Shown here one piece after another: positions 55,191 through 64,000 of a DNA stretch of 64,000 nucleotides. Under the pieces are notes generated by a model, which was given only the letters and a program-made list of their open reading frames with translations, was not told where the DNA came from and did no database searches. The stretch spans positions 930,001-994,000 of the forward strand of contig NZ_CP027116.1 of the NCBI RefSeq assembly GCF_003431975.1. Direction: 5' to 3'. Made by a program: the position numbers and the translations under genes. Source of the DNA: Bacillus pumilus (GTDB lineage: Bacteria; Bacillota; Bacilli; Bacillales; Bacillaceae). Every line of letters starts with the position of its first letter. The first letter of the stretch is position 1.

Positions 55191-56690
55191 ATGCAAATTT
55201 TAATTAAAGGGCTGTCAGATGAACGATTTCATCGCCCGCTTGTCAATATAGCCAATTTATTTGAAGAAGAAAGTGAAGTGCTTTTTGATTCAAGTGAACT
55301 GGAAGATGGCTTAAACATGGTGTTTAGCTGGAAAGTAGAAAATGGAATGGTGGAAGCATCTGGCCATATCGTTGGATCAGACATCACCAGTCGTTTTTCG
55401 CGGGATGTGCGAGAGGGCTTGAACGATAAGGAACGTTGGAAGCAAATCAAAAACACAGTGCTGTCTGTTTATTTACACCTGCTTCAGGAGCACACAGGAA
55501 TGACGCAAAAGTGGGGCATTCTCACTGGAATACGTCCTACAAAATTACTTCATAAGATGCTGAGAGAAGGTATGACAAAGGAAGACGCTCATGCGGCATT
55601 AAAGCGTGATTATTTGATTCATGATGAAAAAATCGATTTAATGCAGGACATTGTCGATCGTCAGCTTCAAGCGATTCCAGATTTGTATGATCTACAGCAG
55701 GAAGTAAGTATTTATATTGGTATTCCTTTTTGCCCGACAAAATGTGCTTACTGCACGTTCCCTGCTTATGCCATTAAAGGACAAGCTGGAAGAGTGGGAA
55801 CGTTTTTGTTTGGTCTGCATTATGAGATGCAAAAAATCGGCGCGTGGTTAAAAGAGCACGGAATCAAAGTGACGACCGTTTATTTTGGCGGAGGCACGCC
55901 AACGAGCATCACAGCGGAAGAAATGGATTTGTTGTATGAAGAAATGTATCGCTCGTTCCCTGATGTGAAACATATACGGGAAGTTACTGTCGAAGCAGGG
56001 CGTCCTGATACGATTTCGCCTGATAAGCTAGAGGTGCTAAACCGCTATCATATTGACCGGATTAGTATTAATCCACAATCGTATGAGAATGAAACACTGA
56101 AAGCCATTGGCCGGCACCATAGTGTGGAAGAAACGATTGAAAAGTATCACTTATCAAGACAGTATGGCATGAATAATATTAATATGGATTTAATTATTGG
56201 TTTGCCGGGAGAAGGGCTAAAGGAATTCCAGCATTCCTTGCAGCAGACAGAAGAACTAAAGCCTGAATCTTTAACCGTGCATACGCTCTCCTTTAAAAGA
56301 GCATCTGAGATGACGCGCAATAAGGATAAATATCAAGTCGCAGATCGGGAAGAAATCACACGTATGATGGATGAAGCGGTCGCATGGACGAAAGCGCATG
56401 ACTATCACCCCTATTATTTATATAGACAGAAAAACATCTTAGGGAATCTTGAAAATGTCGGGTACTCATTAGATGGACAGGAAAGTTTGTATAATATCAT
56501 CATTATGGAGGAAGTTCAGACGATTATAGGAATTGGATGCGGCGCTGCCAGTAAATTCATTGATCCACGTTCAGGAAAAATCACGCAGTATGCCAATCCA
56601 AAAGATCCAAAATCGTATAATGACCGCTATGAACACTATACCGAAGAGAAAATTCAATTTCTTGAGTCATTATTTGTTCCTCACAAGTAA
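55191..56690 (+). CDS. hemZ: HemZ, radical-SAM coproporphyrinogen III oxidase-like
   Basis: I prefer ATG 55191 (MQILIKGLSDERFH), five bases after AAAGGTG, over the adjacent ATG 55188. The protein has 499 residues. The radical-SAM cluster motif is FCPTKCAYCTF near 182 (Cx3CxxC), with GGGTPTS near 237 and GLPGEG near 341. It belongs to the HemN/HemZ group linked with oxygen-independent haem synthesis. The N-terminal 165 residues are the HemZ-specific domain. It ends at ACACTGCG/CGCAGTGT plus T-run (56691-56717). Confidence 0.94.
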   Translation: MQILIKGLSDERFHRPLVNIANLFEEESEVLFDSSELEDGLNMVFSWKVENGMVEASGHIVGSDITSRFSRDVREGLNDKERWKQIKNTVLSVYLHLLQEHTGMTQKWGILTGIRPTKLLHKMLREGMTKEDAHAALKRDYLIHDEKIDLMQDIVDRQLQAIPDLYDLQQEVSIYIGIPFCPTKCAYCTFPAYAIKGQAGRVGTFLFGLHYEMQKIGAWLKEHGIKVTTVYFGGGTPTSITAEEMDLLYEEMYRSFPDVKHIREVTVEAGRPDTISPDKLEVLNRYHIDRISINPQSYENETLKAIGRHHSVEETIEKYHLSRQYGMNNINMDLIIGLPGEGLKEFQHSLQQTEELKPESLTVHTLSFKRASEMTRNKDKYQVADREEITRMMDEAVAWTKAHDYHPYYLYRQKNILGNLENVGYSLDGQESLYNIIIMEEVQTIIGIGCGAASKFIDPRSGKITQYANPKDPKSYNDRYEHYTEEKIQFLESLFVPHK

Positions 56691-56765
56691 ACACTGCGGT
56701 GACGCAGTGTTTTTTTCATTTGTAAAAGGGTATATAAGTGATAAAAAGTTAAAGCAGGTGTACAT

Positions 56766-58040
56766 ATGATTGATGTGATTGGAATTGGGATTGGGCCTGC
56801 CAATTTAGGTTTGGCCGCTTTATTAGAGGAGTATGAGGGTGTCTCAAGCTGTTTTTTTGAACAGGAGACCGAGTTTGCCTGGCATCCCGGTATGCTGATC
56901 AAAGGAACGGATTTGCAAGTATCCTTTTTAGCTGATCTTGTGACGATGGCGAATCCAAGGAGCAGATATACATTTTTAAATTATTTACATGAATCAAACA
57001 GACTTCACCGGTTCTATACGTTTGAACAGTTTGACATCCCGCGGAGAGAATTTAATGAGTATTTATCATGGGTTGCAGGTGAATTAGATAGCTGTCAATT
57101 TGGGATGAAGGTGGAAGAAGTGAAGGACTGTCAAGACGGTTATCTTGTGAAAGTCCGGCGATTGAAAGATGGATCGCTTTCTGAGTATCGGGCAAAGCAT
57201 GTTGTGCTTGGAACAGGGAGTAAACCAATGATTCCAGTCGATGTGCCTGATGCTGCACTGCCATACGTGACCCATAGCAGCCGTTATTTAGATCAGCAAA
57301 AAGAGCTTCATGAAGCTGAGTCAGTGACGGTCATTGGCTCTGGACAGAGCGCAGCCGAAATCTTCTTAGATCTGCTTCAGCATCAAAAGAAAGGGCAAAA
57401 GCTTTCTTGGTTTACACGTTCTAGTGAATTTAGAGAGCTGGAGACAGCAGAGCTTGGCCAAGAGTTATTTACACCAAAGTATGTCGAATATTTTCATTCG
57501 CTTCCTTATGAAGAACGAATGAATACATTGCCTAGACTGACTGGATTAAGAAATGGGATAGATGCATCGACGCTTTCGCGCATTTATCAGGAATTGTATC
57601 ATCGTTCTGTTTCAGGTGATGAACCATCTGTGATCATTCAGCCAATGACCGAGCTCGAAGCGATTCAGATGGAAGAAAATCAGCGCTTGGAGCTGCACCT
57701 AAAGCAGTGGCAGTTAAAAAAAGAGAAGACAATCACAGCAGATCGAGCCGTGTTGGCTACAGGATACACACCGAATATTCCAGAATGGTTTCATGCGTAC
57801 GAACCTTTAATTGAATGGGAAAGTGAAGAGCATTTTAAAGTGACAGAAGACTTCAGGCTTGTGTTTAAAGACAAGCGCCCGCATCATTTCTTTACATTCA
57901 CGCATCTTGATCACTCTCATGGTACAGCGGCGACCAATTTAAAGCTATCCATCTACCGCAACCAAAAAGTGATCCAAACCATACGAGGGGTCAAGGAAGC
58001 GCCAGTCAAGCAAGAAACAGCCTTTCAGCAATTTGAATAA
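56766..58040 (+). CDS. orphan SidA/IucD/PvdA-type L-lysine (or ornithine) N-hydroxylase
   Basis: A 424-residue flavin monooxygenase, ATG after AGCAGGTG. The FAD motif GIGIGPANLGLAALLEE is at the N terminus, the substrate/FAD segment DLQVSFLADLVTMANPRSRYTFLNYL is split across residues 56-81, the NADPH motif VIGSGQSAAEIFLDL is near 195 and ATGYTPNIP near 334. Such enzymes N-hydroxylate lysine, ornithine or diamines as the first step to hydroxamate siderophores. No synthetase, acyltransferase or iron transporter is adjacent, and B. subtilis has no gene here. Chain specificity cannot be read. Confidence 0.88.
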   Translation: MIDVIGIGIGPANLGLAALLEEYEGVSSCFFEQETEFAWHPGMLIKGTDLQVSFLADLVTMANPRSRYTFLNYLHESNRLHRFYTFEQFDIPRREFNEYLSWVAGELDSCQFGMKVEEVKDCQDGYLVKVRRLKDGSLSEYRAKHVVLGTGSKPMIPVDVPDAALPYVTHSSRYLDQQKELHEAESVTVIGSGQSAAEIFLDLLQHQKKGQKLSWFTRSSEFRELETAELGQELFTPKYVEYFHSLPYEERMNTLPRLTGLRNGIDASTLSRIYQELYHRSVSGDEPSVIIQPMTELEAIQMEENQRLELHLKQWQLKKEKTITADRAVLATGYTPNIPEWFHAYEPLIEWESEEHFKVTEDFRLVFKDKRPHHFFTFTHLDHSHGTAATNLKLSIYRNQKVIQTIRGVKEAPVKQETAFQQFE

Positions 58041-58044
58041 AATA

Positions 58045-58082
58045 TAAAAAAGGGCTAAAATCAGATCATTTAGCCCTTTTTC
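58045..58082. terminator. bidirectional terminator between the hydroxylase and khtU
   Basis: GGGCTAAA/TTTAGCCC with A and T runs. Confidence 0.88.
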
Positions 58083-58083
58083 A

Positions 58084-59307
58084 TTAGATCGTTGTTTCCT
58101 TTTTCACTTTTGGTTTTTCTGTTTTCCATTTGAAGATGGTGTTTAGAATTTGATAAATTCGCTTAGATTCCTTCGTCACAAGCGGTCCTAAAATCGCAAG
58201 GATTAAGACGTACAATGCAGCAAATGGCTTCAAGGTAGCAGCAAGTCCGCCTGCGATACCGAGCTCGGCTACAATGATAGAAAATTCCCCTCGTGATACG
58301 ATGGTTAATCCAATATTAGAAGAGGCTTTATGAGAAAATCCAGCTCTTCTTCCAGCGAACATCCCAGCAGTGAAGTTCCCAATGAGGGTGAGAATCACAG
58401 CGCCGATCGCAAGCCAGAATGCATCACCTAATGTAAATGGATCGATGCTGAGACCGAAGCTGAAGAAGAACATGGCCCCGAAGAAATCTCTAAATGGAAC
58501 CACGAGATGTTCAATGCGGTCAGAGTGCTCAGTTTCTGAGAAAACAAGACCAAGTAAGAGCGCTCCAATGGCCTCTGCTACATGGATCGTCTCTGAGAAA
58601 CCAGCGACAAAGAATAAAGCCGCAAAAATCACAATGATGAACACTTCGTTTGAACGGATATCGAACAGCTTGTTTAACAGTTTTGGCAGCTTACGTGCGA
58701 TGATAAAGAAAAGCATCATATAACCAAAAGCAATGAAGATAGATAATAAGGCACCGCCAACAGTTGTGGCATCACCAAGAACAAGACCCGATACGACGGA
58801 TAAATAAACAGCGAGGAAAATATCCTCAAACATAATAATACCAAGGATTAACTCTGTTTCAGGATTGGCTGTCCGTTTCAAATCAACAAGGACTTTGGCG
58901 ACAATGGCACTGGATGAAATCGTGATGACTCCAGCCATAATGAGAACCTCGAGGAGTCCAAATCCTGTGATAAAACCGTATAGCAGTCCTAAGCTGAAGT
59001 TAATTAAAATATAAATAGATCCCCCGACAGCAATGGATTTTCCCGATTTAATAAGCTTTCCAACAGAAAACTCCAGTCCAAGATAGAATAGAAGAAACAG
59101 GACACCCATTCTGCCAAAAAACGAAATGATTTCGGAGCTTTCGATGAATTTTAGATCTATGATCCCGATGGTTGGAGCATGCGGCCCAACGATCATACCG
59201 AGCACAATAAGGAAAGGGATGATTGAGAATTTCATTTTATTGGCGATTAAGCTGGCGATGGCGATTAGAATCAGCGCCGTCCCAACCTCAAAGACTAAAT
59301 GATCCAT
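58084..59307 (-). CDS. khtU: KhtU, K+/H+ antiporter subunit (CPA2 family)
   Basis: A 407-residue membrane protein with 12-13 helices, ATG at 59307 behind GGGGGAG. CPA2 features include LLFYLGLEFSVGKL near 72, GVITISSSAIVAKVLVDL near 126 and IGLTIVSRGEFSIIVAELG near 328. It exports K+ in exchange for protons and is gated by KhtT. khtT ends three bases before its start, so they are translated in coupling. Confidence 0.94.
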   Translation of the reverse strand: MDHLVFEVGTALILIAIASLIANKMKFSIIPFLIVLGMIVGPHAPTIGIIDLKFIESSEIISFFGRMGVLFLLFYLGLEFSVGKLIKSGKSIAVGGSIYILINFSLGLLYGFITGFGLLEVLIMAGVITISSSAIVAKVLVDLKRTANPETELILGIIMFEDIFLAVYLSVVSGLVLGDATTVGGALLSIFIAFGYMMLFFIIARKLPKLLNKLFDIRSNEVFIIVIFAALFFVAGFSETIHVAEAIGALLLGLVFSETEHSDRIEHLVVPFRDFFGAMFFFSFGLSIDPFTLGDAFWLAIGAVILTLIGNFTAGMFAGRRAGFSHKASSNIGLTIVSRGEFSIIVAELGIAGGLAATLKPFAALYVLILAILGPLVTKESKRIYQILNTIFKWKTEKPKVKKETTI

Positions 59308-59310
59308 TCA

Positions 59311-59808
59311 TCACTCTCCCCCTCTAGAAAGAAAATCACGTATCAATCGCTTTAAGTGTTTTCTTTCGCCTGAAATGACGATCGTATCATTTGCTTCAAT
59401 AATCGAATCGGCACCAGGGTTGAGTAATTTTTCATTTGTATGTTTAATGATTGCAATGACGGTGACTTCATAGTTTTGTCTCACATCTAAATCACCGAGT
59501 GTATGCCCGACCGCTTTTGCGTTTTTTTCGACCTTAAACCATTCAATGATCAAGTCACTAAAGGCCATTTCGATGGTTTCGAGTGCCTGCGGTTTATACA
59601 CCATCCCGCCGATAATTGCAGCAATTTGCCGTGATTCAGCATCATCTAAAGAAATGGTGGACAGTACTTCTTCTGGATCATCATCGTCAAAACGATAGAT
59701 CTCCCGCCTGCCATCATCATGAATCACAATCGTCATCTTTTCTCTATTTCTCGTTTCAATTTCAAATTTCTTTCCGATCCCAGGAAGATCATTTTCTTTA
59801 ATATTCAT
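59311..59808 (-). CDS. khtT: KhtT, RCK_C regulatory subunit of the K+/H+ antiporter
   Basis: I start at 59808 (MNIKENDLPGIGKKFEI), six bases after GGAGGG; 165 residues, the length of B. subtilis KhtT. The N-terminal part (1-70) binds the antiporter, and residues 75-160 form an RCK_C domain (VRQNYEVTVIAIIKHTNEKLLNPGAD, split across 112-137). In B. subtilis KhtT binds cyclic-di-AMP and responds to pH, linking potassium export to second messenger levels. Confidence 0.94.
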   Translation of the reverse strand: MNIKENDLPGIGKKFEIETRNREKMTIVIHDDGRREIYRFDDDDPEEVLSTISLDDAESRQIAAIIGGMVYKPQALETIEMAFSDLIIEWFKVEKNAKAVGHTLGDLDVRQNYEVTVIAIIKHTNEKLLNPGADSIIEANDTIVISGERKHLKRLIRDFLSRGGE

Positions 59809-59872
59809 TTTATCCCTCCGAATATGATAGGTTGTGTGTTTCATATAGTGAATACGGATGAAATAAAATGAA

Positions 59873-60199
59873 TCAGTAGAGATAATTAGATTGACACATA
59901 ATAGGGATCGCACACTTCATTTCCAAAAAACATAGATCAATGGATGACGCAGTTGATGAAACAGGATGTAGAAGAAAACCATTTGAATCAGCCAGTGATA
60001 ATCTGTCCTTTAACAGAATAGAGGTGGCATGTTTTTTTGAAAATGGAGGTGTCTTCACTGCATGTATTTCTTCATCATAGAAGGATGGAGAAATAAGGCT
60101 GTGTGTGCTCGCTTCTGCCTGTGAAGCAAAAACGACATTTGAAAAAGGAGAAAACATGACGATGAAGCTAACCAATATGAGCATGGAACACCTTATCAA
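59873..60199 (-). CDS. small secreted protein in the khtS position
   Basis: I start at TTG 60199, just after AGGGGGAGG; a later in-frame ATG (60184) is possible, and an out-of-frame ATG lies between. The product has about 108 residues. A hydrophobic signal (MLILVSFIVMFSPFSNVVFA) with cleavage near FASQA leads a mature part of about 80 residues with CFLEMKCAIPIMC near the end. It occupies the place of khtS (yhaS, 112 residues) in B. subtilis, but I cannot confirm homology. Confidence 0.6.
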   Translation of the reverse strand: MIRCSMLILVSFIVMFSPFSNVVFASQAEASTHSLISPSFYDEEIHAVKTPPFSKKHATSILLKDRLSLADSNGFLLHPVSSTASSIDLCFLEMKCAIPIMCQSNYLY

Positions 60200-60384
60200 A
60201 CATCCTCCCCCTTTCAAAATCTTTTTTCTTTCCTATTTAACTATATAAAAATATATTTCTCGTTTCAATAATTATGCTCATTTTAGTGTCAATTGATCCT
60301 GAAATTTTCTGTTCGGAGGAAAAGGAATTACTCGTGTGGGAATGGAAGTAAGTCTTGAGTTTTACAAGAAAAGGGGGATGGATG

Positions 60385-61155
60385 ATGACATATATCAATT
60401 GTCAGTTAGACGGGGATGTTTTTGAAATCGTTTTCAATAGGCCTGATGCTTATAATTCATTCCATGTGGACATGTTTGCTGAATTTAAGGAGGCATGTGA
60501 TGCAGCAGAGGAAAGTAGTGCAAAAGTGGTTGTGATCAAGGGAGTAGGAAAAGGATTTTCAGCAGGCGGAGATATTGGCATGATGGTTAAGCAGGAAAGT
60601 GAAGAAGATTTCCATCGTGTGATGGATTTGATTGAGGGGATTACACTTTCTCTAGCCGGTATGAAAAAAGTGACGATTGCCCTTGTCCACGGGTCGGCGG
60701 CAGGTCTTGCTTTTAGCTTCGCTTTAAGCTGTGACTACTTGTTTATGCATCAGGATGCAAAACTCGCCATGAATTTTAATGGAGTAGGATTAATTCCAGA
60801 TGGCGGAGGGCATTTTTTTCTCACAAAAAGAGTGAGTGAACAAACTGCTAAACAATTAATTTGGAGTGGACAAAAGCTGCCGGCTGAAGAAGCGCTAAAT
60901 CTACGGCTTGCAGACGGATTGTTTCAGGATGAGGTTGATACGTATCAAAAAATATGTGTGAAGCCATTTATGAATATGCCGCTACAAGCATTTATCGAGA
61001 CAAAGCTAATCTATTTTCAGCAGTCAGAATCTCAGTTGCTAGCTGTTCTTCAAAAGGAGAGGGCAGCACAGGCAAGACTGAGGCAAAGTCATGATCATAA
61101 AGAAGGCATTCAGGCCTTTTTAGAGAAAAGACGACCTGTGTTTCAGAACGTTTAA
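60385..61155 (+). CDS. yhaR: YhaR, enoyl-CoA hydratase/isomerase family protein
   Basis: I start at ATG 60385 (MTYINCQLDGDVFEI), seven bases after AAGGGGG; ATG 60382 is the alternative. The 256-residue crotonase-fold protein has the oxyanion-hole motifs GVGKGFSAGGDIGMM near 57 and VHGSAAGLAFSFALSCDY near 97. A Glu at the usual hydratase position near 128 is replaced (FNGVGLIPDGGG), so its reaction may not be simple hydration. Divergent from the kht genes. Confidence 0.88.
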   Translation: MTYINCQLDGDVFEIVFNRPDAYNSFHVDMFAEFKEACDAAEESSAKVVVIKGVGKGFSAGGDIGMMVKQESEEDFHRVMDLIEGITLSLAGMKKVTIALVHGSAAGLAFSFALSCDYLFMHQDAKLAMNFNGVGLIPDGGGHFFLTKRVSEQTAKQLIWSGQKLPAEEALNLRLADGLFQDEVDTYQKICVKPFMNMPLQAFIETKLIYFQQSESQLLAVLQKERAAQARLRQSHDHKEGIQAFLEKRRPVFQNV

Positions 61156-61165
61156 ACGAATGTGA

Positions 61166-61190
61166 GGCCGGCTGAATGCCGGCTTTTTTA
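61166..61190 (+). terminator. yhaR terminator
   Basis: GCCGGC/GCCGGC with a five-base loop and TTTTTTTA. Confidence 0.9.
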
Positions 61191-61376
61191 TCGTTCAAAT
61201 AAAAGCAGCTTCCCTGCATTATCAACGAGCCGATGAGAATGCTTCGTGTATTGCTGTTCGATTAAGCGATGTCGTCCTAATTCCTTTGCTTTATCATCAC
61301 TATCTGTAGTGATTTTTTCATTTAATAAAGTCTCACCCGACCGGTCAAATACCGTTAAAAAGTATGTCTTCTCCAT
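61188..61376 (-). CDS. yhzD: YhzD-like small protein
   Basis: A 62-residue protein, MEKTYFLTVFDRSGETLLNE, ending DNAGKLLLFER, that fits the YhzD family. It has a beta-beta-alpha start and no motif of known function. ATG 61376 follows GAAAGGAAGATGAGG. It lies where B. subtilis has yhzD, but yhaQ and yhaP (sodium efflux ABC) are missing nearby. Confidence 0.85.
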   Translation of the reverse strand: MEKTYFLTVFDRSGETLLNEKITTDSDDKAKELGRHRLIEQQYTKHSHRLVDNAGKLLLFER

Positions 61377-61549
61377 TCCTCATCTTCCTTTCTTCTGCTT
61401 TTCTAATGTAATTAAACAAAGAATAAGGCAAAACCTCTTTTTTAGTCCTTCAAAATGTGATTTTTAGAATAGAAGCGATAGAACGTGCATTCGTAAAAAT
61501 GGCATGATAAAATATGGACAATGACAGTACTGGACAAGGAGATAGACGT

Positions 61550-62764
61550 TTGACTAAGCTCACCTTTATTCATGCCGCAGATTTACATTTAGACAGTCCA
61601 TTTGCAGGAATGTCGACTATACCTCATTCCATATTTAAGCGGCTCAAAGAAAGTACATTTCAAAGTGCGAAGAATATGTTTGATCTTGCCATTGCACGGG
61701 CAGTAGACTTTGTGCTGCTAAGCGGCGATTTATTTGATGAGTCCAATCGCAGCCTGAAAGCACAGCTGTTTTTAAGAAATCAGTTTTTAAGACTGAAAAC
61801 TCAAGGGATTGACGTCTTTATTATTTATGGTAATCATGATCATTTAGGCGGTGAATGGACACCGATTGAGTGGCCTGAGAATGTGCATGTTTTTTCAAGC
61901 AGTACACCGAGGGAGCACTCCTATTATAGAGGGGCTCAGCTTGTCGCAAGTATTTATGGGTTTAGCTACAAAGAGCGGGCCGTCTATGAAAATATGACAG
62001 CTCAATACGTCAAAACAACTGATGCTTCCTACCACATTGCGATGCTTCACGGTACATTAGCCGGACAAGAAGGTCATGATGCGTATGCACCATTTCAGCT
62101 TCAACAGCTCCTTTCACGAGATTTCGATTATTGGGCGCTTGGACATATACATAAGAGAGCCCTTCTGCATGAAGATCCGTTGATTATTTATCCTGGTAAC
62201 ATACAGGGAAGACATATAAAGGAAACAGGAGAGAAAGGCTGTTACGTCGTTCAACTCTCCGAGGATTCTGAGACAGCAGAATTTATTAGCTGTGCGGATG
62301 TGATGTTTAAGACAATTGCAATAGACATCACGGAAACGGTTCATATGACGGATCTTGTGACACTTGTGGAAAGCAAGATCAGTGAACTAAAAGGGGATGG
62401 CGTTCCTCATTTTGTGAAAATTGAACTGACAGGTGATCCTCCTCCTTACTTTGAGCGTACACAGTTTGAGGTGCTTGAAGAGCTGCTAACTGTTCTTCAT
62501 GAACAGGAAGAAGAGGATGAGGTGTTTGTTTGGGTGATGTCGATTGATTCCCGAATAAACGAGGATGTGATCTATCCAGAAGATTCTTTTTTGAAGGAAC
62601 TCACTGCTGAAATTTCTCAGTTTGAGGCATATGAAGAGCTCCTATCACCGATCAAGCGCCATCCAACCTATAGGAAGTCAGGAAAAGCCCTGAATAAAGA
62701 GGATGAAGTGGATATAAAAGAAGAAGCACAAAGGCTGCTGACAGAACAGCTGAAGCAATTATGA
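61550..62764 (+). CDS. yhaO: YhaO, SbcD/Mre11-like nuclease-type metallophosphoesterase
   Basis: I start at TTG 61550 (MTKLTFIHAADLHLDSP), seven bases after AAGGAGA. The 404-residue protein has the calcineurin-type metal motifs ADLHLDSPF near 9, LSGDLFDES near 57, IYGNHDH near 92, MLHGTLAG near 162 and ALGHIHKR near 197. It pairs with YhaN, whose start lies 16 bases downstream, as SbcD pairs with SbcC. The pair probably acts in DNA double-strand break repair or surveillance. Confidence 0.93.
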   Translation: MTKLTFIHAADLHLDSPFAGMSTIPHSIFKRLKESTFQSAKNMFDLAIARAVDFVLLSGDLFDESNRSLKAQLFLRNQFLRLKTQGIDVFIIYGNHDHLGGEWTPIEWPENVHVFSSSTPREHSYYRGAQLVASIYGFSYKERAVYENMTAQYVKTTDASYHIAMLHGTLAGQEGHDAYAPFQLQQLLSRDFDYWALGHIHKRALLHEDPLIIYPGNIQGRHIKETGEKGCYVVQLSEDSETAEFISCADVMFKTIAIDITETVHMTDLVTLVESKISELKGDGVPHFVKIELTGDPPPYFERTQFEVLEELLTVLHEQEEEDEVFVWVMSIDSRINEDVIYPEDSFLKELTAEISQFEAYEELLSPIKRHPTYRKSGKALNKEDEVDIKEEAQRLLTEQLKQL

Positions 62765-62780
62765 GAAAAGGAGAGGCATA

Positions 62781-64000
62781 ATGAAAATACGTTCACTCCA
62801 TATCGCCCATTTTGGGAAATTTTCAAATCGGACGTTTCACTTTTCTGATGACGGTTTTCAGCTAGTTTACGGCCTGAATGAATCGGGGAAAACGACATTG
62901 AAGGCATTTATTGAATCGATGTTATTTGGTTTTTCGAAAAACAAGGTGTACAAGACGAAACAGGGTACTTTTTATGGCGGTTCCCTTACTTGCCACGATG
63001 ATGAATTAGGCGTCATTCATATTGAGAGAACATCCGATCGAGGCGGTCAGGCACAGGTGTTTTTACAGAATGGTGAAGTGAAAGACGAAGCTTTTCTACG
63101 GACCCTTTTAAAAGGGACAGATCACAGATTATACGAATCAATTTATTCATTTGATGTGTTTGGCCTGCAAAATGTCCAAGCCTTAAATCAAGATCAAATA
63201 GGCGAATTTCTTCTTTTTTCAAGTTTATTTGGCTCAGATGCGGCGACCAAGATGGATAGTAGGCTGTTAAAGCAGCAGGAGCAGCTGTTTAAACCAAATG
63301 GGCGCAAGCCGGAATTAAATCAGCAGCTTGATCGTTTAAAAGAACTGACAGGTCAATTGAAACAAGCGAAATTGGTAGAAGGCGGCTATACCGAAAAGAA
63401 ACAGGAGCAATCTGAATTATCGGAGACAATCGAAAAACTTCAGCATGAAATGAAGAACGCAGAAGGACACATTCAGAAACTGACTGAATCCATACGAGTC
63501 TATCCTATGATTGAGAAAAAAGTGGAGTTGAAAAAGGAATTAGCCCGTTATCCAGACCGTGTTAAACGATTTAGAGCAGAAACAGAGCATGAGCTGGATA
63601 AACTAGAATCACATCTTCATCCGAAAAAGGCTCAATTGACTGCACTGAAGCAGAAGTTAGATCATTTGCAAACCTCACTCATGCAAGTTCAACCGCTCTA
63701 TGACAAGGATACCTTGATGGAGATGAAACGAGTTGTAGATGAAGCATCTGATGCTGAGCTTGTGAAAAAGCGCATAGCAGAGTGTCAAGCCAGCCGTGAG
63801 TCATTGAAACAAAAAATAGACGAAGCGGAAGCAAAGCTTAAATGGGAGCGCCCGATAAAGCTTGAGCACATCGACGATTCGCTTGAATTTGAGTGGGAAT
63901 TAAAGGAGACTGTGACTCAATACATCCGTCTCATGGACAGAAAGGCGCAGTTAGATGAACGATTTGATCACGCAAGACATGAGCTAGACGAAGCAGAAGC
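62781..64000 (+). CDS. yhaN: YhaN, SbcC/Rad50-like ATPase with coiled coil, cut by window edge
   Basis: ATG 62781 follows AAAGGAGAGG and the frame stays open for 406 codons to the last base. Walker A is YGLNESGKTTLKAFIE near 34, with LFGFSK following as in the AAA_27/YhaN family. From about residue 160 a long coiled coil rich in Glu, Lys, Gln and Leu begins (LNQQLDRLKELTGQLKQAK). B. subtilis YhaN has about 960 residues, so more than half lies beyond the window. It acts with YhaO. Confidence 0.94.
   Translation, partial: MKIRSLHIAHFGKFSNRTFHFSDDGFQLVYGLNESGKTTLKAFIESMLFGFSKNKVYKTKQGTFYGGSLTCHDDELGVIHIERTSDRGGQAQVFLQNGEVKDEAFLRTLLKGTDHRLYESIYSFDVFGLQNVQALNQDQIGEFLLFSSLFGSDAATKMDSRLLKQQEQLFKPNGRKPELNQQLDRLKELTGQLKQAKLVEGGYTEKKQEQSELSETIEKLQHEMKNAEGHIQKLTESIRVYPMIEKKVELKKELARYPDRVKRFRAETEHELDKLESHLHPKKAQLTALKQKLDHLQTSLMQVQPLYDKDTLMEMKRVVDEASDAELVKKRIAECQASRESLKQKIDEAEAKLKWERPIKLEHIDDSLEFEWELKETVTQYIRLMDRKAQLDERFDHARHELDEAE

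Overview
The window reads as chromosome of a Bacillus of the B. pumilus / B. safensis / B. altitudinis group. Its gene order follows the yhcT-to-yhaN stretch of the B. subtilis 168 chromosome (yhcT, yhcU, yhcW, yhcX, yhxA, glpPFKD, pgcA, yhcYZ, yhdBC, nsrR, spoVR, phoA, lytE, sigM-yhdL-yhdK, plsC, yhdP, yhdQ, yhdT, crcB pair, yhdW-Z, yheN-yheA, yhaX, hemZ, khtUT, yhaR, yhzD, yhaO, yhaN). The differences also point to that group: a KatX2-type catalase beside nsrR, hmp divergent from nsrR, and missing genes (no yhcV, citA/citR, yhdN, yhdR, nhaC, yhaP/Q). Identities rest on my memory of these families and of B. subtilis gene order; no search was run. No prophage, IS element, rRNA or CRISPR array is visible.

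Layout. 1-4200: pseudouridine synthase (cut by the window edge), YhcU, a candidate structured RNA, a HAD phosphatase, an acetyltransferase-nitrilase fusion and a small secreted protein. 4360-9010: a block absent from B. subtilis (VOC protein, AEC carrier, PucR-type regulator) leading to aminotransferase YhxA. 9190-14090: the glycerol regulon, with GlpP-type antitermination leaders before glpF and glpD. 14090-20220: phosphoglucomutase, the YhcY/YhcZ two-component system, small genes, and two copies of a palindromic repeat. 20220-23670: peroxide and NO defence (PerR-box catalase, NsrR, flavohaemoglobin). 23750-29720: SpoVR, alkaline phosphatase, LytE, and the sigM operon. 30090-38670: lipid synthesis, two CorC/MpfA-type membrane proteins, an SOS-box phage-type gene, fluoride channels, MscS-type channel and sirtuin. 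38710-45600: deacetylase, D-amino acid transaminase, NhaX and the BmrCD multidrug exporter behind an attenuator. 45680-53760: spore genes (sspB, yheC, yheD) with an inserted yxkF-msmX pair. 53800-64000: a candidate CcpA-controlled RNA, haem synthesis, an orphan siderophore-type hydroxylase, the Kht K+/H+ antiporter and the YhaO/YhaN nuclease pair (cut by the window edge).

The signals most worth checking are RNA-level ones. (1) The two CorC/MpfA paralogues each have a 10-bp hairpin placed exactly between an AGGAGGTG Shine-Dalgarno and the start codon. (2) The sspB leader carries a tRNA-like cloverleaf ending in CCA behind a good sigma-G promoter. (3) Two leader terminators, with a competing repeat inside the bmrB-like leader ORF, precede bmrCD. 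(4) A promoter-cre-terminator unit at 53829-54101 has no large ORF. (5) Tandem LexA boxes flank the -10 of a lone RinA/ArpU-like gene. (6) A one-base frame problem sits at the start of the MerR gene.
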